In this document: positions 8,373 to 15,887 of the stretch, one piece after another | How positions within the stretch are numbered: position 1 is the first letter of the stretch | Layout of the letters: the number at the start of each line of letters is the position of its first letter | From: Rhizobium indicum | Lineage (GTDB): Bacteria > Pseudomonadota > Alphaproteobacteria > Rhizobiales > Rhizobiaceae | DNA: 64,000 nt | Assembly (NCBI RefSeq): GCF_005862305.2 | Contig: NZ_CP054021.1 | Coordinates: forward strand, 3,450,501 to 3,514,500 | Direction of reading: 5' to 3' | Translations under genes and position numbers: made by a program | Notes under the pieces: generated by a model | Databases searched by the model: none | Told to the model about the DNA's origin: nothing | Seen by the model: only the letters and a program-made list of their open reading frames with translations

Positions 8373-10367
8373 TTACTTGGCAGGGACCTCGATCTCCTTG
8401 CCGACCGTCAGGTGACGCGGGTTCGGCTTGCCATTGGCATCCGAAAGCTTCCGCCACAGCGTGCCGTCGCCATAGAAGGTCACTGCGAGATCCCAGAAGG
8501 TGTCGCCCGCGGCGATGACGTGGGTGGAAGGCGTCGTCGCGGCAGGTGTGGAGGCTGCCGGTGCGGGTGCCGGTTCCGCAGCGGGTGCGGGTGTTGCTGG
8601 CGCCGGTGCCGCGGGTGCAGGAGTCGGTTCTGCAGGTGCCGCCGGCGCGGGAGCCGGTGCTGCTGGGGCCGGGGCAGCGGGTGCGGGAGCCGGCTCGGTG
8701 GATGGGGCGGGAGCAGCCGGTGCAGGGCTGGGTTCGGCAGAGGGAGCCGGAGCAGGCGCTGCCTGCGCCAGTTCCGTGACGCGGCCGTCCGTGTAGGGCT
8801 TGTAAGGCGAATGCGCGGCGACATATTCGGCGGTCACGTCGGCAAGATCCGGACCATAGTCATAGGCGTTCTGGCCGTCCTTGAAGATCGAATAGCCATC
8901 GCCGCCGGCCCGCATGAAGTTGTTGGTGGCGACTTTGTAGGTCTTGGCGGGATCGATCGAAGCGAAATTGTCGCCGTCCTTCACCTGAACATCGCTGACG
9001 CGGCTGCCGACGGGTTTCGACTGGTCGAAGGAGAACTTCAGGCCGGCGACCTGCGGAAAGCGCCCGGCGCCCTGGTCGATCTGGCTGACGCCGTTTTCGA
9101 GCGCCTTGACGATGTCTGCGCCGCTCAGCTCAAACGTCGCGAGCGTGTTCTGGAAAGGCAGGACGGTGATGACCTCGCCCTGGGTGATCTCGCCTCCGTC
9201 GATCGAAGCACGCAGGCCGCCGCCGTTCTGAACAGCGATGGTGACGCCCTGGTTTTTGGTGCGATCGAGCATGGCGTCGGCCACAAGGTTGCCCATCGAG
9301 CACTCCTTGACGCGGCAGACCTTGCGGTCGCCTTCGATCGGGCTTTCCGAGGAGCCGATCACCTTTTTGCGCAGGTCCTCGATCGGTTTTGCCAGTTCGG
9401 CGATACGGGCGATGACGGCCGGATCGGGCGTGAAGGTGGAATCGATCAGGATCGGATCGCCCTTGGCATCCTTGACGACGCCGCTATCGTCGAAATTGAC
9501 GACGAGATCGCCGAGATACTTGCTGTAGGAGGCGGCCTGGACGACCGGTACCTTGTAGCCACCGGGATTGTCGACCATCGTCGGGTAGGGGCCTTCAGCC
9601 TTCGGGTCGGTGTTGGAGAGCAGGCTGTGGGAATGGCCGCCGACGACGATATCGACATCCGGGATCTTGGCGATCAGGGCGAGATCGCGGGGATAACCGA
9701 CATGGGTCAGCGCGATGATCTTGTTGACGCCCTGGCCCTTCAGATCCTGAATGGCCGCTGTGATGGTCTCAACGTCATCGGCGATCGTGACGTTCGGGCC
9801 GGGGGAGGAAAGCTCTGCCGTATCATTGGTGACGGCGCCGACGATGCCGATCTTCTGGCCGCCGACATCGAGCACCAGCGACGGCTTGATGCGGTCACCG
9901 AGCTTGGAGGCGGCCGTCGCCTTGACGTTCGCGGTCACGACAGGGAACTGGACCTTGTCGAGGAAGGTCGCGAGCCCGTCCTCGCTGTCGTCGAATTCAT
10001 GGTTGCCGACGGTCATGGCGTCGAACTTCATCAGGTTGAGGAATTCGGCTTCGGCTGCCCCCTTGTAGGTCGTGTAGAAGAGCGAGCCCTGGAAATTGTC
10101 GCCGGCATTGAGGAGGACGACGTTCTTGCCGGATAGCGCCTGACGGCGCTGGTCGATCGCGGTCTTCAGGCGGGCAGCACCACCGAAGCATTCCTTCTTG
10201 CCTTCCTCCTCGGCCGAGCAGGTGGAGTCGAACTTGTTGATCGATTCGATGCGCGAATGGAAATCGTTGATATGAAGAATATTGAGTTCGTAATCCGCAA
10301 AGGCGGCGCCCGCGCTGAGCGCCAGCATGGACGCGGTCAAAAGACCGAAGCTGAAAGACTTCGTCAT
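8373..10367 (-). CDS. Periplasmic 5'-nucleotidase / metallophosphoesterase with C-terminal LysM domain
   Basis: This 664-residue protein was started at ATG 10367 (MTKSFSFG), behind an AGGAGAAC ribosome-binding site; the open frame extends 36 codons further upstream but without a signal peptide. The signal peptide covers residues 1-23. The calcineurin-like metallophosphatase domain (LNILHINDFHSR, LLNAGDNFQGS, VGNHEFDDS, VGGHSHSLL) spans about 25-270, and the 5'-nucleotidase C-terminal domain (VAVQNGGGLRASIDGGEI, FMRAGGDGYSIF) about 340-520. A roughly 90-residue Ala/Pro repeat linker leads to a LysM domain (VIAAGDTFWDLAVTFYGDG) at the C-terminus, which probably anchors the enzyme to peptidoglycan. 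It likely salvages nucleotides in the periplasm (UshA/YfkN-like). Confidence 0.93.
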   Translation of the reverse strand: MTKSFSFGLLTASMLALSAGAAFADYELNILHINDFHSRIESINKFDSTCSAEEEGKKECFGGAARLKTAIDQRRQALSGKNVVLLNAGDNFQGSLFYTTYKGAAEAEFLNLMKFDAMTVGNHEFDDSEDGLATFLDKVQFPVVTANVKATAASKLGDRIKPSLVLDVGGQKIGIVGAVTNDTAELSSPGPNVTIADDVETITAAIQDLKGQGVNKIIALTHVGYPRDLALIAKIPDVDIVVGGHSHSLLSNTDPKAEGPYPTMVDNPGGYKVPVVQAASYSKYLGDLVVNFDDSGVVKDAKGDPILIDSTFTPDPAVIARIAELAKPIEDLRKKVIGSSESPIEGDRKVCRVKECSMGNLVADAMLDRTKNQGVTIAVQNGGGLRASIDGGEITQGEVITVLPFQNTLATFELSGADIVKALENGVSQIDQGAGRFPQVAGLKFSFDQSKPVGSRVSDVQVKDGDNFASIDPAKTYKVATNNFMRAGGDGYSIFKDGQNAYDYGPDLADVTAEYVAAHSPYKPYTDGRVTELAQAAPAPAPSAEPSPAPAAPAPSTEPAPAPAAPAPAAPAPAPAAPAEPTPAPAAPAPATPAPAAEPAPAPAASTPAATTPSTHVIAAGDTFWDLAVTFYGDGTLWRKLSDANGKPNPRHLTVGKEIEVPAK
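8528..8775 (-). repeat. Ala/Pro low-complexity repeat inside the nucleotidase gene
   Basis: This stretch encodes a run of (A/P)-rich units (APAPAA, EPAPAP, EPTPAP and variants) linking the nucleotidase and LysM domains. The DNA is an imperfect tandem array of GCGGGTGCGGG-like units and could vary in length between strains by slippage. Confidence 0.8.
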
Positions 10368-10541
10368 CCTTGTTCTCCTGATTGAGGCGAAAGATCCCCC
10401 TGATCCCTCGCCGATCCCTTTCATTATGCGCCGGGGCGGTTTCCCGGCCTGCGGATGTTCCATCAGACGATGCACGACCGCAAGAGAAAGCTGGGCCAGG
10501 CGGGACGCTTTCCAAGGGGGCCGGGTAAAAAAGCCGGGTTC

Positions 10542-10862
10542 CTATCCCCGGCATTCGCCGTCGGCGGTGTTTCGATAGAGTTCGTGCACGGCCTCCGCAA
10601 TATTCGGGACTATGGCGAGCGCGACGATCAAGCAGAGAAGGGAAACGAGGCGATGAAAGCGCCGGCCGGCCCGATAGGCAAGGAGCGCGCCTGCACCATA
10701 GATCAGGACTGCCGGCACGGCGAAGATCAGCACCTGCAGCGGCCCGTCGCAATCGGGAGCGGCGATGCCCTGGGCACGATATTCGTTGGCCGGTGAAACG
10801 ACCGCAAGCGCCGCAAGCGGCAATGCAAGCAGCAGGATGAGATAAGAGGCGAAGGCCCGCAT
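10542..10862 (-). CDS. Hypothetical small membrane protein
   Basis: This 106-residue protein has an N-terminal hydrophobic helix (ASYLILLLALPLAALAVV, possibly an uncleaved signal), a Cys-containing periplasmic-type loop (APDCDGPLQ), then two helices (LIFAVPAVLIYGAGALLAY and LVSLLCLIVALAIVPNI) and a short tail with a second Cys. No family is recognised. It lies between the Omp10-like lipoprotein gene (27 bp upstream) and the nucleotidase gene on the same strand, and may be co-transcribed with the lipoprotein. Confidence 0.65.
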   Translation of the reverse strand: MRAFASYLILLLALPLAALAVVSPANEYRAQGIAAPDCDGPLQVLIFAVPAVLIYGAGALLAYRAGRRFHRLVSLLCLIVALAIVPNIAEAVHELYRNTADGECRG

Positions 10863-10889
10863 GGTGTGCCTAGCCTATCGCCTCATCTT

Positions 10890-11258
10890 TCAGCCGCGGC
10901 GGGAAAGCGTGAACTGCGCGCCGGAATCGGAGGTGCAATTGAGCTGGCTCGGGTTGACGAGGGCGCAATTGACCTTTGACTGGGTCTTGCGCACCAGCGA
11001 GGTCATGTTGATCTCCACCAGGGTCGGTGAGGTGTTGATATAGGTGCCCGAGGCAAGAAGCTGGTTGCTGTCGGTCGTGCGGGTGGTGAAACTACCGCCC
11101 TGGAAGGTGGAAACGATGCCGTTCGGATCGCTCCAGTTGCCTTCGACGCCGGTGGCGGCGGGCGCGGTTGCAACCGGCAAGCGACGCGGCTCTGATGAAA
11201 CGCAGGCGGCAAGAGCGGCCGCTGCACCGACAAGAACAAGACCAGTTCTGATTTTCAT
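10890..11258 (-). CDS. Outer-membrane lipoprotein, Brucella Omp10-like
   Basis: This 122-residue protein starts at ATG 11258 (MKIRTGL), 35 codons inside the longest frame, because this gives a proper lipoprotein signal with lipobox LAAC (Cys near residue 18). The mature part (GNWSDPNGIVSTFQGG, TYINTSPTLVEINM, SKVNCALVNPSQLNCTSDSG) closely resembles remembered Brucella Omp10 and includes two conserved cysteines. It is predicted to be outer-membrane anchored. Its role is structural or unknown. Confidence 0.85.
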   Translation of the reverse strand: MKIRTGLVLVGAAAALAACVSSEPRRLPVATAPAATGVEGNWSDPNGIVSTFQGGSFTTRTTDSNQLLASGTYINTSPTLVEINMTSLVRKTQSKVNCALVNPSQLNCTSDSGAQFTLSRRG

Positions 11259-11380
11259 AAGGCTTCTCCCGGCGAATCGGCGCGGCGGACAGCCGCCAAG
11301 TTCGGGCAAAACATGGCGCGCGCCCGGCACGAAGGCAAGCCTTGGAGGGGTGGCGGGCGGCAATTATACAGCCGGCGTTA

Positions 11381-11408
11381 CAAAAATGCCCGCCTTGCGG
11401 CGGGCATT
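11381..11408 (-). terminator. Intrinsic terminator downstream of hss
   Basis: A perfect 9-10 bp stem (aatgcccgcc with ggcgggcatt) and a short loop are followed on the minus strand by TTTTTG. It lies 22 bp beyond the hss stop codon. Confidence 0.85.
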
Positions 11409-11429
11409 GTCAAAGCCGTGCAGGCGTCC

Positions 11430-12881
11430 TCAGCGAACGAGAATGTTCCTGAACTGCCACGGATCCTTGGTGTCGATATCCTCCGGGAAGAGGCCCGGAC
11501 GACCGTCGAGCGGGGTCCAGTCGGTGTAGTGGCCTTCGACCGGGCCGAGATAGGGCATCTGCACTTCGAGGCAGCGCTTGTAATCGATCTCGTCGGCTTC
11601 GACGATGCCGGCATTCGGGTTTTCCAGCGCCCAGACCATGCCGGCGAGGACGGCGGAGGTCACCTGCAGGCCGGTGGCGTTCTGGTAGGGCGCGATGCGG
11701 CGGGTTTCTTCCAGTGACAGGCGCGAGCCATACCAGTAGGCATTCTTCTCATGGCCGTAGAGCAGGACGCCGAGTTCGTCGATGCCGTCCTCCAGCTCGT
11801 CCTCGTCGAGAACGTGATGGACCGGCTGCGGCGTGCCGCCATTGCCGAACATCTCATGCAGCGAGAGAACGGCGTCGTTGGCCGGATGGTAGGCATAGTG
11901 GCAGGTCGGGCGGAAGGTCACTTCGCCGTCCTTGTCGCGGACCGTGAAAAAGTCGGCGATCGAGATCGACTCGTTGTGGGTGACGAGGAAGCCATATTGC
12001 GGGCCGGGCGTCGGGCACCAGGTGCGCACGCGGCTGTTGGCGCCCGGCTGCTCCAGGTAGATCGCCGCCTTGTTGCCCTTCTTGTGCTTCTTGGCGTTTT
12101 TCGGCATCCACTCTTCATGCGTGCCCCAGCCGAGTTCAGCCGGCTGCAGGCCTTCAGAGATGAAGCCTTCGACGGACCATGTGTTCCAGAAGACGTTGAG
12201 CGGCTTCGGATGCTTGGTGCGCTGGGTGTCGCGCTCGGCGATGTGAATGCCCTTGACGCCGACCTTCTTCATCAGCTTTGCCCAGCCTTCGCGATCGTGC
12301 TGGTCCGGCTCCTCGAACTTGAGGCCGATGTCGTTGGCGAGGTTGACGAGCGCCTGCTTGACGAACCAGGAGACCATGCCCGGATTGGCGCCGCAGGTGG
12401 AGACGGCGGTGGCGCCGCCCGGGTTCTTCGCCTTTTCCTTGCGCATGGTTTCGCGCAGCGCATAGTTGGTGCGGTCGGCATTGCTCATGCCCTTGTCGAA
12501 ATAGAAGCCGAGCCAGGGCTCGACGACGGTGTCGATATAGGGAACGTCGAGTTTGCGGCAGAGCTTGATGATGTCGAGCGAGGAGGTGTCGACCGAGAGG
12601 TTGACGCAGAAGCCCTGACCTTCGCCCTCCGTCAGCAGCGGCTTCAGCAGTTCCTTGTAATTGTCCTTGGTGACATGTTCCTTGATATGGCGAACGCCGT
12701 GCTTCTTCAGGATCTCCATGTCGGAGGGCTCTTCACGAGGGTCGATGACGACCATCCGGCTCTTGTCGAATTTGAAATGGCGCTCGATCAGGGGCAGGGT
12801 GCCGCGGCCGATGGAGCCAAAGCCGATCATTACGATCGGACCGGTAATTTCGGCATATACCGGATAATTCTGTTCCGTCAT
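11430..12881 (-). CDS. hss: Homospermidine synthase
   Basis: This 483-residue NAD+-dependent enzyme condenses two putrescines into sym-homospermidine, the characteristic rhizobial polyamine. The N-terminal Rossmann motif is VMIGFGSIGRGTLP (about 17-30), followed by the saccharopine-dehydrogenase-like fold. VSTCGANPGMVSWFVKQAL and VEPWLGFYFD are conserved blocks. Length fits alphaproteobacterial Hss (about 475-485). It is monocistronic, with a strong terminator downstream. The roughly 200-bp gap on its upstream side holds no gene and no motif I can name. Confidence 0.95.
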   Translation of the reverse strand: MTEQNYPVYAEITGPIVMIGFGSIGRGTLPLIERHFKFDKSRMVVIDPREEPSDMEILKKHGVRHIKEHVTKDNYKELLKPLLTEGEGQGFCVNLSVDTSSLDIIKLCRKLDVPYIDTVVEPWLGFYFDKGMSNADRTNYALRETMRKEKAKNPGGATAVSTCGANPGMVSWFVKQALVNLANDIGLKFEEPDQHDREGWAKLMKKVGVKGIHIAERDTQRTKHPKPLNVFWNTWSVEGFISEGLQPAELGWGTHEEWMPKNAKKHKKGNKAAIYLEQPGANSRVRTWCPTPGPQYGFLVTHNESISIADFFTVRDKDGEVTFRPTCHYAYHPANDAVLSLHEMFGNGGTPQPVHHVLDEDELEDGIDELGVLLYGHEKNAYWYGSRLSLEETRRIAPYQNATGLQVTSAVLAGMVWALENPNAGIVEADEIDYKRCLEVQMPYLGPVEGHYTDWTPLDGRPGLFPEDIDTKDPWQFRNILVR

Positions 12882-13078
12882 TCTTTTCTCCTGTGGAAGG
12901 CGACGAAGGCGTTCAGCCCGAAGAATTGTTTTGAAATTGCCGCAGAGAGTGCGAGGTGACCGGCTCTAACCATAAAACGACGTCACAATAAAGAGCGTTG
13001 ACGGGGAAAGACCAAATATCGAGTGGCGATAGGGGCCGGCGAAACCGTCCTGGGGATCGGCAGACAGCATGGATTGGC

Positions 13079-13459
13079 TTAACCGATGACGGTGCCCTGA
13101 TGGAAGAGCATGCGCCAGTGCCCCTCCTCTTCCAGCCGCCAGATGGAACTGCGCAGCGTCCGCCTTTCGCTTCCGTCGGTGTCTGTGTAAATGGCGCGGT
13201 AGGTGACGAGCGCGATGTGCTCCGCAAGTCTTTGGGTTTCGAAATGCTCGCCGTGGGACGTTCCCGTTCGTTGCTCGGCCAACAGACTGGGCACAATGAC
13301 GTCGAAGGTATAGAGCCGTCCGGAACCGCCGATTTCACGGAAATCGCGCGAGAGCAGCGTAGTCAGCATCTCCCGCGAGGCGCGAACGGACGGGTCGAAG
13401 AGTTTTTCTTCGAGCTCCTTCAGATGGGCTGCGAGATCATCCATGATCGGCTCCTGCAA
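13079..13459 (-). CDS. DUF4440 / NTF2-like protein
   Basis: This 126-residue single-domain protein resembles the SnoaL/NTF2-like DUF4440 group (LEEKLFDPSVRASREMLTTLLSRDFREIGGSGRLY, then SSIWRLEEEGHWRMLFHQGTVI). These small alpha+beta cone proteins bind small ligands or act as minor enzymes; the substrate is unknown. An alternative start is MDDLAAH at 13444. It is the last gene of a tight operon after pabB, pabC and the YciI-like gene (2-bp gap), so it may serve folate or chorismate metabolism, but only by association. Confidence 0.75.
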   Translation of the reverse strand: MQEPIMDDLAAHLKELEEKLFDPSVRASREMLTTLLSRDFREIGGSGRLYTFDVIVPSLLAEQRTGTSHGEHFETQRLAEHIALVTYRAIYTDTDGSERRTLRSSIWRLEEEGHWRMLFHQGTVIG

Positions 13460-13461
13460 AT

Positions 13462-13746
13462 TCAGCCCTTCAGGATTTCCAGTCCTTCGACCGCCGTCGT
13501 TACGGCAAACTCGGTGATGTCATATTCGGCAACGCCATGGATGGTGAAGGGATCGGCGGCGACATAGGCCTCGATTGCGATGCGATCGCCGATTGCGAGG
13601 ATGACGCCGCCGGTGCGCGGTACCTTGCGGCCTGAGGCGAGGAACCAGCCCTTGGCATAACCCTCCTTCACCCAGGCCATGTGCGGCTCCATGTGCCTGT
13701 CGGCTTCATCGTTGGGTTTCACATAGGTGAGCGAGAGAATGAACAT
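13462..13746 (-). CDS. YciI-like (YCII family) protein
   Basis: This 94-residue protein was started at ATG 13746 (MFILSLTYVKP), because the longer frame overlaps pabC and lacks family similarity. It has the YCII ferredoxin-like fold features: VDxH-like DRHMEPHMAWVKEGYAKGWFLASGR, then GGVILAIGDRIAIEAYVAADPF with the conserved Asp-Pro-Phe. The catalytic role is unknown in most members. It starts right behind the pabC stop and 2 bp before DUF4440. Confidence 0.82.
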   Translation of the reverse strand: MFILSLTYVKPNDEADRHMEPHMAWVKEGYAKGWFLASGRKVPRTGGVILAIGDRIAIEAYVAADPFTIHGVAEYDITEFAVTTAVEGLEILKG

Positions 13747-13748
13747 GG

Positions 13749-14378
13749 TCAGCTCCTGACGAGGTTTGCGCGGATCAGGCCGCGCAGCGAATTGCCGATA
13801 TAAAACGTGCCGGCATCGAGATCGGCAAGCGAGATACGGTCGACGCGGGCCTGCCGCCGGCAGATGAGCTCGGTGCGCAGCACGCCGGCGAGCAGGCCGC
13901 AGGAGATCGGCGGGGTGCGCAGGATGCCGGTTCCATCGTCCAGGAAGATCGAGGTGATGGTGCCCTCGCAGACTTCGCCGCACTCGTTCAAAAGCATGAC
14001 CTCATCGGCCTCATCAGGCCGATATTCGGCGCGCGCGGCCTCGTAGACGGCACGGCGCGTGGTCTTGACGCGCAGCAGCCTGTCGGCGGAATTCAGGCGG
14101 GTCTCGGCGAGGCGGACGGTCCAGATGGTATCGGGCGCCAGGGGCACGAAAGCGGCGCGCGTCACCTCGATGTGGCCTTGCGCGTCGAAGGTCAGGCGGA
14201 TGCGCAGTGGACCGGCAGCACCCGCAACGGCTTCGTCAAGCCTTGCTGTCGCTTCGATCGGTTGCGGGAAGCCAAGGCGACGGGCGGAGCGGGAAAGCCG
14301 GGCGAGATGCAGCCGCAGCCGGATGAAGCCCTCGCCGGGCTGCCAGCGCAGCGTCTCGATCAACGAAAAATCGATCAT
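13749..14378 (-). CDS. pabC: Aminotransferase class IV, probable 4-amino-4-deoxychorismate lyase
   Basis: This 209-residue PLP enzyme is predicted to release pyruvate from aminodeoxychorismate to give 4-aminobenzoate for folate. Started at ATG 14378 (MIDFSLIETLRW), it overlaps the pabB stop as ATGA, which implies translational coupling. The family motifs are KTTRRAVYEAAR with the PLP lysine, NECGEVCEGTITSIF, and TPPISCGLLAGVLR. The protein is shorter than E. coli PabC (269 aa) but typical of alphaproteobacterial class IV proteins beside pabB. Confidence 0.88.
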   Translation of the reverse strand: MIDFSLIETLRWQPGEGFIRLRLHLARLSRSARRLGFPQPIEATARLDEAVAGAAGPLRIRLTFDAQGHIEVTRAAFVPLAPDTIWTVRLAETRLNSADRLLRVKTTRRAVYEAARAEYRPDEADEVMLLNECGEVCEGTITSIFLDDGTGILRTPPISCGLLAGVLRTELICRRQARVDRISLADLDAGTFYIGNSLRGLIRANLVRS

Positions 14379-15529
14379 CGCGCAATCCATTGGTCGCCGA
14401 CAGCGAAGCGGGCCTTGAGCAGGCATTCCTCATATTCGGCCTCGGCGGTCGAATCGAAGACGATGCCGCCGCCGACATTGAAGACGGCCCTGCCGCCGTT
14501 AAAAAGCGTGATCGTGCGGATGGCGACGGAAAAACGCATGGCGCCGGTGGGCGAGATCATGCCGATCGCCCCGCAATAGGCGTCGCGCGGGGCATCCTCC
14601 AGCGCGTGGAGGATTTCCATTGCCCGCATCTTCGGCGCGCCGGTGATCGAACCGCAGGGGAAGAGCGCGGAGAAGATGTCGCGGATCGAAAGATCGGGGC
14701 GGAGCCTTGCCTGGACATGGCTCACCATCTGGTGGACGGTCGGATAGGTCTCGATGTCGAAGAGCTTAGGGACGTCGAGCGTGCCGACCTCGGTGATGCG
14801 GGAGATATCGTTGCGCAGGAGATCGACGATCATGCGGTTTTCCGCTTGCGTCTTGATATCGCGGCGCATGGCCTCGATGATTTCGGCATCCTCGGCGGCA
14901 GTCGTGCCGCGTTTTGCCGTGCCCTTCATCGGATGGGTCTCGATCCAGCCCTCTTCATCGGTGCGGAAGAAAAGCTCGGGCGAACGCGAAAGGATGATCG
15001 GGCCGCCGAGATCGACCAGCGCGCCGTATTTTACAGGCTGGCGTTCGATCAGCCACCAGAAGGCGGCACGAGGATCGCCGTTCCAGCGAGCCTCGACCGG
15101 CATGGTGAGGTTTGCCTGATAGGCGTCGCCGAGCCGCAGGTGCTGGTGGAGGCGGTCGAAGCGCTCTTTATATATAGGGAAATCCCACGCGGCTTTCGGA
15201 GCGGTGAGGAATTCCTCGTTTTCGAGGCGCTGTCTTGGCTGGGCAAACGGATGCGTATCGGGCTGCGGGGCGTCGAAAACGCCGAAACAGATGAGCGGGG
15301 TTTCGCGATGTTCCCCGGCGAAGGGGGCAAGTTTTTCTTCGAAGAGGTATCCGGCCTCATAGGCCATGTAACCGGCAAGCCATTTGCCTGCGGCCTTGGC
15401 CTGCTCCATCCGAACAAGGCCTGCAAAGAACTCGGCGCGCGTCCTGGCAAGGATGATCTCTGCCGGCTCGGCGAAAAGCATCACCTGTCCTGATGTGTCG
15501 TCGCGGAAGAGAATGTAGGGGTCAGACAT
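14375..15529 (-). CDS. pabB: Aminodeoxychorismate synthase component I
   Basis: This 384-residue protein converts chorismate plus ammonia to 4-amino-4-deoxychorismate. The chorismate-binding domain occupies the C-terminal two thirds, with SRSPELFFRTDEEGWIETHPMKGT, NRMIVDLLRNDISRITEVGT and ALFPCGSITGAPKMRAMEI. A KAGKWLAGYMAYEAGY block lies at the N-terminus. It is first in the pabB-pabC-YciI-DUF4440 operon. The glutamine amidotransferase partner (pabA) is not in the window, so it is supplied from elsewhere. Confidence 0.93.
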   Translation of the reverse strand: MSDPYILFRDDTSGQVMLFAEPAEIILARTRAEFFAGLVRMEQAKAAGKWLAGYMAYEAGYLFEEKLAPFAGEHRETPLICFGVFDAPQPDTHPFAQPRQRLENEEFLTAPKAAWDFPIYKERFDRLHQHLRLGDAYQANLTMPVEARWNGDPRAAFWWLIERQPVKYGALVDLGGPIILSRSPELFFRTDEEGWIETHPMKGTAKRGTTAAEDAEIIEAMRRDIKTQAENRMIVDLLRNDISRITEVGTLDVPKLFDIETYPTVHQMVSHVQARLRPDLSIRDIFSALFPCGSITGAPKMRAMEILHALEDAPRDAYCGAIGMISPTGAMRFSVAIRTITLFNGGRAVFNVGGGIVFDSTAEAEYEECLLKARFAVGDQWIAR

Positions 15530-15634
15530 TGTTCACGGCATATTGCTTGGTTATCCGACGGTCGCGTCTGCGATGCGGGGCGATGCGAAACTCGTGGTTT
15601 TGCTGCGGTAGGCCGAGACCGCAGTAGCACCCAC

Positions 15635-15777
15635 CTCCCTCATTCCTGTGCTTGTCACAGGAATCCAGCCACGGCGCGTCTGCGCCGTGAATGACTCATG
15701 TCCGACAGATAAAGAGTCTCCGGCGCCCAAGGACTTGGGCGCGCTGGATTCCTGTGACGAGCACAGGAATGAGGGAG
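15635..15777. repeat. 143-bp palindromic intergenic repeat element
   Basis: Two 35-bp arms (15635-15669 and 15743-15777) are inverted repeats with one mismatch. Each arm is itself a hairpin (attcctgtg with cacaggaat). Inside lie two further perfect 8-bp hairpins with 4-nt loops, at 15670-15689 and 15723-15742. The whole 358-bp gap 15530-15887 has no convincing gene; short frames through the element are spurious. The nested palindromes resemble rhizobial intergenic mosaic elements (RIME-like). The family name is an inference. Confidence 0.8.
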
Positions 15778-15887
15778 AGTGGGCTGCCGTCATGGGTCCT
15801 CGTGGACATTGCAGAATGCGGTCAATGTATCAAGCGTAACAACGGTCCCATCATAGCGTTCGTTCTTTCAAGTCATGGTCGGGGCTC

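Noticed and set aside
8528..8775. CRISPR-like tandem repeat
   Set aside because: Units are short, in frame and encode an Ala/Pro linker. There are no spacers and no cas genes.
8352..10136. 594-residue open frame opposite the nucleotidase gene
   Set aside because: Antisense shadow. Its Cys/Arg/Gly repeats mirror the Ala/Pro linker of the real gene.
10367..10475. 36-residue N-terminal extension of the nucleotidase
   Set aside because: It would bury the signal peptide. AGGAGAAC lies directly before the ATG at 10367.
15551..15839. Short frames across the 15635-15777 palindrome
   Set aside because: They run through an inverted repeat and encode repeat-derived peptides. No ribosome-binding site or family match.
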